A stretch of DNA of 64,000 nucleotides from Monocercomonoides exilis (Eukaryota > Preaxostyla > Oxymonadida > Polymastigidae), in NCBI GenBank assembly GCA_001643675.2, contig LSRY02000077.1:1-64000 (forward strand). Direction: 5' to 3'. Position 1 is the stretch's first letter. The number at the start of each line of letters is the position of its first letter. Of this stretch, positions 10,401 through 19,000 are shown piece after piece. A program made the translations under genes and the position numbers. The notes under the pieces are model-generated. The model worked only from the letters and a program-made list of their open reading frames with translations, had not been told where the DNA came from and did not search any database.

Positions 10401-10733
10401 AAAGCAATTCAACAGCCTTCCACAATTCCCCCATCCATATCCACACCAGACAAAAAAGATTCTATTGTTCCCATCAATCAACATTCACGTTGGCCAGAAG
10501 GCCATGAAACAGAGAAAGCAAGAGAAGAGATCTCACAACCAGACCATATTGAAGAACCAGATGATAATGAGTCTCAATCCATCCACAAAAAGCAATCAAA
10601 TACCACGAACAATGAAAACAAGAAAGACGAAAATGAAATCATCGAAGAAAAATGCATTCAGTTCATTATTCGAACAAGATCACAGAGACGAAAAGAAATG
10701 ATGGAAAGAGAAAATTCAGAAAGTAATCCATAA
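7419..10733 (+). CDS. Tyrosine recombinase ORF with long N-terminal frame overlapping RT
   Basis: 1,104 codons. Codons 1-660 overlap the RT ORF in another frame and read as Ser/Arg/Glu/Gln-rich, low-order protein. From about residue 670 the sequence is an independent tyrosine recombinase domain. The box I arginine is R834 in SACRFTEL. Box II reads YTLKH at residues 937-941, where the usual pattern is HxxRH. The probable nucleophile is Y974 in IKHYFKS. A hydrophilic tail of about 130 residues follows. The enzyme should integrate the circular DNA copy. The usual ATG for the recombinase is unclear; it may be expressed from the overlapping frame, from an internal start, or as a gag fusion as copy A suggests. 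Confidence 0.85.
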   Translation: MLQVSLQEDNQGSENTNRRNEQHSTARRSPTRGNGWRKNLFISRRMGKNWRGKNYWERSNPCMEEQSREGITQENRSIQPFGASESRSPTSLFRDDQEATGNKYHQADSGEGCEAFESSFCNQKERRWLEANRGLPKTQQCYQDDLLQARRPQNSGENYTRKGLRSHIGLEPSLLSYKSQRRIITIPFVRFQRKILRFPRNAFRIQRCASNVHKSDEESSKIHEGGMECESHCIPGRYCSSSSRPAGTQYYCGENSFDVQQIGTVGQFGKMSFNSKSAVQIFGLPMGYQSVCGTDRGIEKNRADERVQEMEEDCPEQQSCFDKEVCLVDRETERNQIRVSRSLPEFVTTVQTPKQSFESEWMERKNARECIDNKLPYEVERKAEREPIKEIESSVSTGSSSYNRCIRVCHRRNTKSQQSNAGLLQTSSSSSQKPKFKLQRAIRYQSSHRAFLKFHSKSRNKKSTYSIRQHNSSLQSESMGSRSESQNPSEENMESNPSAESSCESSTYSRREKRQSRWPIEIGKRRRLRSRTRNTRRDHQSASDAHHTRCVRNKRKHKINEMVRTRKQFKSRRVTNYLEKRDSSCASTGSFDSSSDPKSSDGESSSSSSSSRLERSDMGTSTEQHKSHLLDMEENGGDNKGRKMDEANECYSSTRKTADMPNQSITEKGESWWNEILASRSMSRELAEECKNSVASATWMGYTYGFAHFKDGWDQLKFKDIPSKFQIWQKRCLDVFVALKNNGMKASSLRIVRSAISFLTSVLYGKSLGENTLISILFRSFRRSECRKKKRQDDMWNPQQLFTHIETIGKNENLSFSQLTRKTICLCMMFSACRFTELERINLKESEIDKQSINLNTSLKTGLERSNIVIPFLDKESLICPATAVKDLWDRVKIHNPASYKLFLSSSTYDPMKVRAIREAASEMMKDARIPSNYSPYTLKHASISALTMAGTPVEQVAKFARLSPRSNTVIKHYFKSNISNKMAQIISSNQETKKAIQQPSTIPPSISTPDKKDSIVPINQHSRWPEGHETEKAREEISQPDHIEEPDDNESQSIHKKQSNTTNNENKKDENEIIEEKCIQFIIRTRSQRRKEMMERENSESNP
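7519..9414 (+). CDS. Reverse transcriptase-RNase H ORF of copy B
   Basis: 631 codons, ATG start at 7519. RT fingers and palm carry LNPVFVIRKKDGGWRQIVD, then LDLSQAYY, the FHGMPFG block and the catalytic YLDD at residues 201-204. RNase H follows with TTDASGF (near 370), YRELFA, SDNTTAV (near 436) and HIPGERNVRADGLSR (near 475). A final 100-residue domain with LAHPPVPLIPAVIRKA and LLLLPDWKGQIWEPLL resembles the segment that follows RNase H in DIRS elements, sometimes described as a degenerate methyltransferase-like domain. All catalytic acidic positions I can place are present, so the enzyme looks functional. The whole ORF lies inside another open frame (7419-10733). Confidence 0.95.
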   Translation: MVGGRTCLFREEWEKIGGARIIGKGVIPVWRSKAAKESLKKTGVFNPLEHQSQEAQQAFSEMIKKQLETNIIKPIQEKDVKHLNPVFVIRKKDGGWRQIVDCRRLNNAIKTIYYKQEDHRTVEKIIQEKDYAVTLDLSQAYYLIKVSEELSPFLSFVFKGKYYAFHGMPFGYKDAPRTFTKVMRKVLKYMREEWSVRAIAYLDDIVLLHQDPQELNIIVEKTLSMFNKLGLLVNSEKCHLIPSQQFKFLGFQWDTNQFVVQIEESKKTELMKECKKWRRIAQSNRVVSIKKFASLIGKLNATRFVYQEASLNLSQLYKLLNKALSLNGWKGKMRVNASITNCLMKWSERLKENQSRRLNPVFRPEAVLTTDASGFAIGATLKVNNQMLDFYKLLPPPVRNQSSNYRELFAINQAIAHFSNSIRNQEIRNLLIRSDNTTAVYNLNRWGAGQNLRTLLKKIWNQTQALKVVVKAQHIPGERNVRADGLSRLAKGGDYEVEQETLEEITNQLQMHITLDAFATKENTKSTRWCGPGSNLSQDGLQITWKNETVLAHPPVPLIPAVIRKAAMEKARVLLLLPDWKGQIWEPLLNNTNHISWTWRRTEEIIREGRWMKLMNATLPPGRLRICLINP

Positions 10734-10750
10734 CGCCCAATTACTACAAA

Positions 10751-10852
10751 CTCTCAGATCGAAGAGAAGAAAGTGAATGAATGTTTTCTTGCAAATCAAA
10801 ATGCTTGCGTTTTGATTGAAAAAGAAAATATGAAATTCACTTTCTTCTCTTC
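10751..10852 (+). repeat. Internal complementary region (ICR) of the DIRS element
   Basis: Bases 10751-10817 are the exact reverse complement of 6523-6589 at the left end. Bases 10818-10852 are the exact reverse complement of 11054-11088 at the right end. The two halves meet at ATT, the complement of the AAT found at both element ends. In the accepted DIRS model this region templates completion of the termini and circle formation. Confidence 0.95.
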
Positions 10853-11022
10853 ACCCACCGCGTTTTCACTCCCACCCTGTGAAGAAAGCTTTAAGCAAGT
10901 TCCAGATGCAATACCAACCCAAAACCCATTTTGAAACCCATTTCACCTTTTTCTCTTCAAGCGCAATTTGTATTTTACGCGCATTTTCCTCACTTCTTTT
11001 TTTTTTAATCAGATTCGCATGG
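10853..11022 (+). other. Untranslated segment between ICR and right terminal repeat
   Basis: 170 bp with no open frame, comparatively C-rich (blocks such as CACTCCCACCCTG and repeated AACCCA/GAAACCCA). It lies between the ICR and the right terminus and presumably belongs to the 3' untranslated part of the element RNA. Confidence 0.6.
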
Positions 11023-11071
11023 GTGACTGACCCTTAAGTGATACTCTCAGATCGAAGAGAAGAAAGTGAAT
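11023..11071 (+). repeat. Right terminal inverted repeat of copy B
   Basis: Reverse complement of 6562-6610. The right end then continues with its own extension (11072-11088) and the terminal AAT (11089-11091). Confidence 0.95.
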
Positions 11072-11091
11072 TTCATATTTTCTTTTTCAAT

Positions 11092-11476
11092 TAAAAAAGT
11101 CAAAATTTTCATCACAAATCTATAGAATACTTAATACCTTTCATGTTTTGCACAAACAAAAAAATTTCATAAGATAAATTTATGAAAAATTGAAAAGAAA
11201 ATTTTCTGTGCGAAGGGGATCTGTTATGATTCAAGAAGTGATTAAATGAATGCTTTGTGAGGAGAGAATCAAACACGATAAATAAGTTGATAATATATGT
11301 GACAGAAACAATGCTAGAAGAAATTAAATAAATGGTGAACGAAAGGTGTAATGACAAAACAAAACAAAACAAATTAATCAAACACACAAACACACGAACA
11401 AACAAACTAACTAACAATATATATATTTTTCTATAAATGGAAATGGAAATCTCCATACCTTCGAGAGTTCAGACGA
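11092..11476. other. AT-rich intergenic segment
   Basis: 385 bp between the retroelement end and the stop codon of the next gene. AT-rich with short A-runs and an ACAAA-type simple stretch near 11358-11410. No gene recognised. Confidence 0.7.
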
Positions 11477-12984
11477 TTAATGAAGAACTGTATAATCAGA
11501 TGGATTTTCAGACAAATAATCATTATGCGCACCCAATTTAAAAAACAATACAGAAAAGCTAAATACACAATCTTCAAGGCCTTCCTCCTCATACTTTTCA
11601 ATAATCTCTTTTTTTATATCCTTTTTTTCGGCTTCATCGATTTCATCCTCTTTTTCAACAGTTAAAAAATCTTCAATTGACTCTCCTTTTAATCTTTCTG
11701 AAAGTGCATAAAAAAACCACAAGCATGTCGAACTTTTTTCAACAGTCAAAGATGGCTGCTTGATCTCATTCAAAATGTGATCAACAGCTCCACCATCAAG
11801 CAAGTATTTTATGTTCATTCTTTTTCTTCCTGCAATTCTTCCAAAAAGTTGAATGACTTCATTCGCAATTTTTTTGTCATTTCCCTTCTCTGCTCTGCAA
11901 GTCCCAATAATGCTTTTAATAAGCTTCGTGTCATCATTTCTTCTCAAATACTCACCATCAAAATACTCATCAAAGACATCCAGCCATCTCAAAATAACTC
12001 TTGTTTCTTTCAATCTGTCAGATCCTCCCTTTCCCTTCAAATCCAAGCTCTTCACCAGTTCGTCCAATTCCCTGCTTGCCTCACTCGTAAAATGAAGTTC
12101 ATTCATAATTAAATCTTCCAAACTTTTGGAATAATAAAATCTCTTCGTTAAAAACTGCCAAGCAGATTGATACGCAAGTCGTGTCAAATTTTGATGCTTC
12201 TGATGATGTTCGATGATCTCTTTGATTTCATTCACAAATTGATCCTTTTCGATTCTCTATTTTTTAAAAAAAGTAAAAAATAATAAACATCACAAATTTA
12301 GCAAACAAGTTTATACCGTCATTGAACTAATGTGGCTCAAAGCAAGCAGCGCCATTTCGACTTCCTTTTGTGCTTTAATGTCTTCCTCCTTATTTAAAGC
12401 AACTTTCAAAAGGGAAGGCTTGAAGATCGAAATGAATTCATATGAAACATCCTCAATCAGCAAAAGATAACCTTCCCACAGATCTATCAAAAATTCGCTC
12501 TTCTCTTCCGTTTTCTGCTCTTTTTCTTCTTCAATTATTAACTTCTCAATTCTTTTTCGAAGCAGAGAGGTTTGAAAACCAGAGGAGATGCAATCATATA
12601 ACATTTTGCGATAACCGATACATTTCAACAGATATGCAGCATTTCCTTTTGAAATTTTCATATTTTCGATTAAATCATTGATTTTATTGAACGTTCTATC
12701 ATCTAATATGGAAAACAATTGATCTTCATCTATTTCTTCCGTTAATTCATTTATATCTTCATGTACCAATATCTGCAATGGATCACTACAATCTTTTAAC
12801 AATTCAAGCATTTCTGCAAAATAAAACATGAAACAATTTGCACAACTTATCCATTAAAAAATTACGATTAAATACCGTTAAGTGAGCTCGGCCCAATACA
12901 TCTATCCTTTCCACAACGCAGAGCTGAATAACAATTCGTCGCCTTGTCCGAGTTGGAAAACTTTTTTGATGATGTCTGCCCCAT
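11477..12984 (-). CDS. Helical repeat-like protein of the NLTRLAYQSAW family, copy 1
   Basis: Three exons on the minus strand: 12876-12984, 12317-12813 and 11477-12256, with introns of 62 and 60 bp (donors GTATTT and GTATAA, acceptors TGCAG and AATAG). All phases agree and give 461 residues. The predicted protein is almost entirely alpha-helical, with a conserved KEVEMALLAL block at the end of exon 2 and NLTRLAYQSAW near the start of exon 3, resembling ARM/HEAT-type folds. I cannot assign a function. Two paralogues in this window (pseudogene 56384-57797 and gene 61760-63226) share the exon structure, and intron 1 is the same length in the intact plus-strand copy. The family resembles expanded families I recall from Preaxostyla genomes. 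Confidence 0.85.
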
Positions 12985-13625
12985 CTAAGAAATAATTTTG
13001 ATTTGATGATATCAAAAAAATTTATATTGGTTTGCGAAAATTAAAATTGTGGAAAAAATATTTGGAAAATTGAAAATATTCGGAAAGTTCTTAACTTAAA
13101 AACAATATATAAAACTCGTATGACCCAAATAGATTACTTAAATTTTGAATATCCAAAACTGATATTAATAATAATTAGCATCAACTTCCTAATATAATTT
13201 CATTCATTTCAAATTTGTTCAATGATGCTTTTCCCTGTTCCATAACATTGAAATGCAGACATTCAAACACTCAAACACTCAGATATACAGACATACAGAC
13301 ATGCAGATACGCCTCAACAGCCTTCTATTCCAACAGCGAAAAGTCCCTTAGGCTTCTGCCCCAGAAACAAAAACTCAAATTTGAAGTGTTTTTCGAATAA
13401 AAATAAATACGATTTGCGCGCAAAGAAATAAAAGAAAAAAGCAAGCAGCCAATAATCGCTGCACTTTGCAGGCACTGGCAAAAGCAAAATGCAGCCAGGC
13501 AAACAACAAAAAAATTGAAAAATAGAAAAAGAGAAAATCACATCAATAGGGGTTTTGAATCCGCCTTCATCAGTTCTTTCTTTCTTTTGGGCAAGCCGTG
13601 CAACACCCGTTCCCCAACAGCACAG
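12985..13625. other. Intergenic region with short simple repeat
   Basis: 641 bp between the start of the helical family gene and the end of the TPR gene. AT-rich on the left. A degenerate ACA-type repeat (blocks like CAAACACTCA and CATACAGA) lies near 13260-13300. No gene recognised. Confidence 0.6.
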
Positions 13626-15629
13626 CTACCCCTCGGCGTTGTGCAGCATCTCCCGCACCTCTGCCTCTTTCCGCGCCAGCTCTTCGGTCCTGTAAACCTG
13701 CAGCCCTTGCACAACAACCGAATGCGCCTCCTTGTTGTATCCCAGCTGGCTCAGCACTGTCCCAATCCGCGCACACCCCTTCGCAATGTGGTCCAGCGGC
13801 GAGTGCAGCGCCATCTGCTGCACCTGCGCCTGCGCCTGCACCGACGCCACACGCGGCAGCACAAGCACAATCCCAAACGGGAGTGCCACACGCGCAGAAC
13901 ACGAGCAAGCAGGACACAAGTGCCCTCCTGCTTCCTCCGCCTCCTGGCCCTGCCCTGCCTCCACCTTCTGCTCCTCCCCTGCCAAAACACCCTCCACCGA
14001 CCCTGCTGAGCCCACTGACCCCAAAGCAGGCGATGATGCGGATGGGGATGATGTGGATGGGGATGATGTGGATGGGGATGATGTGGATGGAGATGCAGAT
14101 AAGGAAGTGGATGAGCAGTCTGTCTCCCCAATGCCACAAAAGCCCCCAACCCCCATGCTCACTGCCTGCACTGAAATAGACAGCGCCGCACGAAGCAGCC
14201 GTCGCCGATGCCGCACAAGCTGCAGCGCTGCCGACGAAAGAGACGGCGCCTCCAGCCCATACGCCTCGCGAGCTCCATTCACCCCATTCGCCCCTCCCAT
14301 CTCCCCTGCTCCACTCTCTCCCTCCCTGCTCCCCGCCTTCTCCATCACCTTCACAAGCTCCTTCATCGCTCCGTGCGCCTCCACAAGCGCGTCCACACTC
14401 TTTGCCGTCACCTCAATCTCATCACACCCAATCGATATATTGCCATCACCATCACAATCTCCTTCTCCTTCTCCTTCTCCTTTTCCATCCCCCTTTTCTT
14501 CCCTTTCTCTCCTTTCTTCCTCTTCCTCTTCCTCCATCTCTTTCATCCGCTCCCCTGCCCTCTCTCCCCACCGCTCCCTTTCCCCCCGCCCCATCCTCTG
14601 CTCCATCCCCTCTGCCTCCTTCCCCGCCTCGTTCGCCATCTCCACAAGCGCTGCTGCCAGATTCAGCCGATACAGCATCCACTCCCTGTCTTTCACCACT
14701 GCCCTCACATAATCTCTCGCCGCCTCTCCCAGCTCCCGCTTCCTGTACTTCTTGTTCCCCCTCTCTTTCGCTGCCTCCGCCTCAAAGTGCCGCCGATCCT
14801 CCAAGCTCGCCTCCCCGTCTCCCACCCACTGCATCCCCAGCCACTCCATCATCTCTTCCTCCTCCGTCTTCGTCACCCTCGTCCCTGCCCCTGCCCCTGC
14901 CCCTGCCCCTGCCCCTTTCCTCCCCGCCAAAAACGACCCCCTCCCCGACCAGCTGTGCCCATGCGGATTCGCTCCCGACGACCCCTGCCCCCCGCTCGTC
15001 CCTATCTTCCACACTTCCTCTTCATCTGCCCCACTCGCTATCGCCTCCACCTTCCGAAGCCGCTCGTCCTCCCTCACCATCATCTCCGGATAGCTCTCCA
15101 GCGACTGCACCATCCTTATCTTCCCATACAGATCCGCCTCGCACCCGTACCGCTGCATCAGCGGGTGCCGCTCCACTATCTCAATTCCCCTGTCAAATAT
15201 CTTCTGCCACCCTTTCCGCTCCTCCCGCCCCCGACTCCCCATCAGAATCTCCACCTCCCTCGCCCCAGTCACACACGCCTCGTTCCCGCGCTCTATCTCC
15301 AGCCCCCGCTCAAACGCCGCCTTCGCTTCCTCCAGCCGCTTCAGCTTTATCAGCGCATTCCCCTTCCGCGAATACCCCTTCACAAACCCCGCCGCCAGCC
15401 CAATGCACTCCTCCGCATCCCGCAGCGCTGCCTCGTACTCCCCAGCGCAGTAGTGGCACAGCGACCGGTTCGAGTATATCACATGGTTTCTTCCCTCAAC
15501 CTCCAAGCAGCGCGTGTAAAGCTCAATCGCCTCTGCATATTCTTTCCGCTGGTACGCCGCATTCCCCAGCGCTTTCAGCCTGCTGCCCTGCAACCCCGAT
15601 GCCCCAGTCCCACAACACCCCACAAACAC
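13626..15629 (-). CDS. STI1/HOP-like TPR co-chaperone
   Basis: An open frame of 667 codons. Residues 17-120 form a first TPR block (ALGNAAYQRKEYAEAIELYT, YSNRSLCHY, GYSRKGNAL) that matches the N-terminal TPR1 of STI1/HOP, the adaptor between Hsp70 and Hsp90. A second TPR-like block near 285-345 (AAKERGNKKYRKRELGEAARDY) resembles TPR2A. The C-terminal part is low complexity: Ala-Gly repeats, a Glu-rich run, Ser-Pro-Thr repeats. The frame lacks a convincing ATG at its 5' end. A TTGCAG acceptor ending at 15588 and an ATG at 15645 in another frame suggest a short upstream exon, but I could not find a junction that keeps phase. GC content and GC-ending codons are higher than in most neighbours. 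Confidence 0.75.
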   Translation of the reverse strand: MFVGCCGTGASGLQGSRLKALGNAAYQRKEYAEAIELYTRCLEVEGRNHVIYSNRSLCHYCAGEYEAALRDAEECIGLAAGFVKGYSRKGNALIKLKRLEEAKAAFERGLEIERGNEACVTGAREVEILMGSRGREERKGWQKIFDRGIEIVERHPLMQRYGCEADLYGKIRMVQSLESYPEMMVREDERLRKVEAIASGADEEEVWKIGTSGGQGSSGANPHGHSWSGRGSFLAGRKGAGAGAGAGAGTRVTKTEEEEMMEWLGMQWVGDGEASLEDRRHFEAEAAKERGNKKYRKRELGEAARDYVRAVVKDREWMLYRLNLAAALVEMANEAGKEAEGMEQRMGRGERERWGERAGERMKEMEEEEEEERREREEKGDGKGEGEGEGDCDGDGNISIGCDEIEVTAKSVDALVEAHGAMKELVKVMEKAGSREGESGAGEMGGANGVNGAREAYGLEAPSLSSAALQLVRHRRRLLRAALSISVQAVSMGVGGFCGIGETDCSSTSLSASPSTSSPSTSSPSTSSPSASSPALGSVGSAGSVEGVLAGEEQKVEAGQGQEAEEAGGHLCPACSCSARVALPFGIVLVLPRVASVQAQAQVQQMALHSPLDHIAKGCARIGTVLSQLGYNKEAHSVVVQGLQVYRTEELARKEAEVREMLHNAEG

Positions 15630-15645
15630 AACCGTTCGTGTTCAT

Positions 15646-16055
15646 GCCCAGAAAAGCCCACACAAAATAAACAAATAAAATACATATATAGGAATAAGTA
15701 AAAAATTTTATTTTTTTTTTAAACATGTTCAAAAAAACATAGAATTCTGCACCGCCCCACACCTCGTCAGACATTGCTGCACAACAGTCGCCTCAACAGC
15801 AGCAAGAACAGAAAATCGTGAAAAACACATTTCCATACTATTTTTCTTCAATTTGCCACGACACACACTTTTGCGTTTTCCTTCTTCCAGCGTTTTGCCG
15901 CTGCATGCCCAGCACCGTGACATCGAATTTTGGTGAGTGTCTCGTCTTCTGCCGATTTCAATTATTTGTTTTGGTTGCTTGTATTTTTTGTTTTTTGCTT
16001 GTGCCGGGACAGCAAAAGCGAAGTATTTTTTGGAAGGATATTATCTGGCGTTCAG
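15646..16055. promoter_or_regulatory. Spacer between divergent STI1-like and R3H/G-patch genes
   Basis: About 410 bp separate the 5' ends of two divergently transcribed genes, so it should contain both promoters. A GGTGAGTG donor-like site near 15931 and acceptor-like CAG sites near 16012 and 16055 suggest a 5' untranslated intron in the plus-strand gene. Joining them does not give a phase-consistent coding exon. Confidence 0.4.
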
Positions 16056-19000
16056 ATGAGTTATGTGCAGAACGGCCGGGAAAGACGCGGCGGAAAGAGA
16101 GACCGGTTCCGCGGAAATGGAAGAAAACGATATCGGCCGCACGGCGGCGCGGAGGAGAAGAAGTTTGAGTCTGTGTACATCCCATCTGTGCGCGAGCCGC
16201 TTGTAGAGGCAGATGTTAAATCGGTATCAGAGCTGCTTGAGCCGGCGGGACAGGGTGCAGCGTTTTCCAGCGAACCGATTTTGTCGTCGATGCTGCCTCC
16301 ACAGCAACAACAGCAGCAGCACAATTATAGCCTCGCCAGCAGTGCTAGCAGTGCCAGCAGCATTGGCGGAGTCACGGTCGCGACGAGCGTGCCACCGCCA
16401 CATGTGCAGGCGCAGCGGCAGAATGGAGAGCATGGGCTGAGCGCCGCGATTCGAGGTGCAGGGGTGCCTCTAGGAGGCGGGCCAAGCTCGGCGAGGGAGC
16501 AGCCATTGCCTTTCAAGGCGCAGACAGCGCTGCCCGCTTCGCCATACAAGCCACCACCACAGCCACCACAGCCACCGACGCGGATAATGCAACAAGCTGT
16601 ACCTGTGCCTGTGCCTGTGCAACGCCGATCAGGCGCGCCTTCGCTTCTGGATTTGCTGGATCCGCAGAAGCCACCTCCGGGGCACTGCGAAAGCTGCTCT
16701 TCCGCGGAAGGAGCGGAAACGAAAGCGGGGCGGCAGAGCGAAGGAGGCGGAGCACCGCCATCGGGGCACTCGTCGTTTCAGTATTCTTCGGGCTCGGGCG
16801 CACGGAGCACAAGCCGCATCCCCCGTTTCCAGGCGGCACAGGGCCTGGTGTCTTCTTCGCTGTCGACAGCTGGGCAGGCTTGTGGGCAGCAGGCGCAAGC
16901 GCAGGCAGGCAGCGCAGATGCCTTTGCAGACATCGACCTTGACCTGGCCCCGATGAGCGGAGCGCCGAGGGAGTTCACTGTTTCGTCGTTTGATCCGGAG
17001 GTCTTCAGGGAATTTGCAGAGATTGTGGTTGTGGAGAAAAGAGATGGGTTTGCGGAGCTGAGGAAGGAGCGCTCTGTTGCGTCTCTTTTGGAGCGCTTTT
17101 CGATTTCTCCCTCTTCTTCTTCCTCTCGCTCTTCCTCTTTTTTTCCTCTGGGATCTGTTGGGCGGAGTGTTGCTTTGTCGAGCGTGTTCCCTGCAGCTGG
17201 GAAGGAGGAGCCATTCAGCCATGCAGGGCTTGTGCGGTCGTTGTGCCCGCTGAGCCACCAGAATGCGTCGAGTGCTTCATCGGTGCTTCCGGGGCTGCGG
17301 CATGTGCTGAGTGTTTGGGATGTGTTCAGGTGGGTGGAGGAGAAAGGGGTTGAGGTGCGTGTGGTGCCGAAAAGAGCAGAAACTGTTGCCTACAAGCAGG
17401 CGGTCTCTTTGCCATCATCATCGGATTCAGGCTATTTGGAGGAGGATTCGGCTCGCAGGAGCGCTTCGGAGTCATTGTGGGGCGAGCGAGTTTCGGAACA
17501 GACCGCAGAGTCGCACTTGTTTGTGGGTGATGCTGAAAAGGGAGAGGAGGAGGAAAAAGGAGAAGAGAAAGGGGATATAGTTGGACAATGCAGCCAGGGC
17601 ACAGAAGGGTTTGATGGGGAGATGCTTCCGGCAGCGCCTTCTTCGCCAACACACGCAAGCACAGAGGCGTGGAGCGATGACGAGTGTTTGGAGGAGGAAA
17701 TCAGCTTTTCGGCGCTGCCTCCACCACCGCCGTCTCCGTTGCCATTACCGTTGCTGTTGCCGCCGAGAGGTCAGATGAGCACAGCGGGGGAGAACAGAAG
17801 AGAAAAGGAAGAGGAGGAGGAGGAGGAAGAGGAGGAGGAGGGCGAGGAGGGCGAGGAGGAGTATGCTTATGGGTATTTTGACGATTTGGAGAAAGAAAAT
17901 GCAAAGAAGGAAGCGGGAAAGGAGTTGGGTGGGGCTGGCTTGCAAGGTGGGAGGAATGGGGCGATTTGCAGGGTCGAGGATGAAGTTGGAAGCGACGCGT
18001 CGAGTGTTTTCCAGCAATCACTCCTGCTGCGCATCCCCAAGACGCTTCTCATGCAACATTTTCCATCAGCTTCAACACCAACAATTTCCTCCCCTTTCCC
18101 TTCCTCTTCTACTTCCCCTTCCCCCTCACATTCCTCTTCCTCTTCCTCTTCCTCTTCTTTGGGGGTGTTTTCGTGGGATTATTTCAGCGACTGGCAGATT
18201 GTTCCGTTTTCTGTGTGTGACTTTGTGCCGAACAGCATTTACACGATGCTGGCAGCGATAGTGCTGTTTGTGCGAGTGAGGATTGTGGAGTGGCTGAAAG
18301 AGGATGACAGACAGGTGAAGGCTGAAGAAGAGAAAGAGAGAGAAAGGGAAAGAGAAAATGGAAGGAAAGCGAAAGGGGAGGAAGATTTGGAGAGGGGAGA
18401 GGAGGAAATGGAGGGGATGCACTTTGGGCTGGGGATGGGTAGGGCAGATGGGGCAGATGGGGCAGAGCAGAGGGGGAAGGCGGGTTCAGGGTTGGAGGAG
18501 GAGGAGCAGCAGCAGCAGGGCGGGGCAGCGGCTCCGTTCTCCTCGCTTCTTCTTTCTGTGTTCCCGACTTACCGGCCACTGCGCACGCTCCCGTTTGTGC
18601 CGCCGCTTGTGCCGTGCGACTACTTTGCGCTGTCACCTGTTGTGCCGCCTGTGCCGTTTGGGTCTGTGTGTGCATCAGCTGTGCACTGCCCTCCAAGATG
18701 CACACCTCCTCCACTGGATGGTCATCCTCCGCTGGATGGCCATCAGGTGGAGAGCTGGCTGTCCGAGGGTGGAGGCGGGGAGTGCATCTGGCTGCCGCCG
18801 CTGTTTGTGCCGACGCTGCCGTTTGCACTGCCGCCGATGGAGAGGCAGACGCGGAAGATTCTGCACCAGATTGCGCGGCTGTTTGGGTTTACGTCGAATT
18901 CGAAAGGGAAAGGTGTGCTGTGGCATGGTGAGGTTATTATCATCATCATCATTATCATTTATTTATTTCTCTTTCATATTTTATCTGCTTGTGTGCAGCG

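Larger units (their letters stand above)
6523..11091 (+). mobile_element. DIRS-like tyrosine-recombinase retrotransposon, copy B, structurally complete
   Basis: The 4,569-bp element begins with AAT (6523-6525) and ends with AAT (11089-11091). The termini share a 49-bp inverted repeat. An internal complementary region (10751-10852) is the reverse complement of the left terminus (6523-6589) joined through a single ATT to the reverse complement of the right terminus (11054-11088). This is the diagnostic architecture of DIRS elements, which replicate through a circular intermediate and integrate with a tyrosine recombinase, leaving no target-site duplication. Three frames follow in order: gag-like, RT-RNase H, tyrosine recombinase. 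The only visible break is a gag-side homopolymer shift at 7361-7366. Confidence 0.95.

Noticed and set aside
10751-11091. CRISPR-like or tandem array from repeated terminal motifs
   Set aside because: The repeats are inverted copies of element ends arranged as a DIRS internal complementary region, without spacers.
6523-11091. Classification as an LTR retrotransposon or Ngaro/PAT-type element
   Set aside because: There are no direct LTRs, protease or DDE integrase, and no split direct repeats. Inverted termini plus an internal complementary region identify DIRS proper.
11112-11456. 114-codon minus-strand open frame rich in Ile, Phe and Leu
   Set aside because: Composition fits chance reading of AT-rich DNA; no family, no paralogue and no splice structure.
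15588-15645. Simple two-exon 5' end for the TPR gene starting at the ATG at 15645
   Set aside because: The donor next to that ATG and the acceptor ending at 15588 do not preserve the TPR reading frame, so the true first exon is unresolved.
14208-15701. Long plus-strand Pro/Leu/His-rich open frames opposite the TPR gene
   Set aside because: They are antisense shadows of a GC-rich coding region; the minus strand carries recognisable TPR domains.
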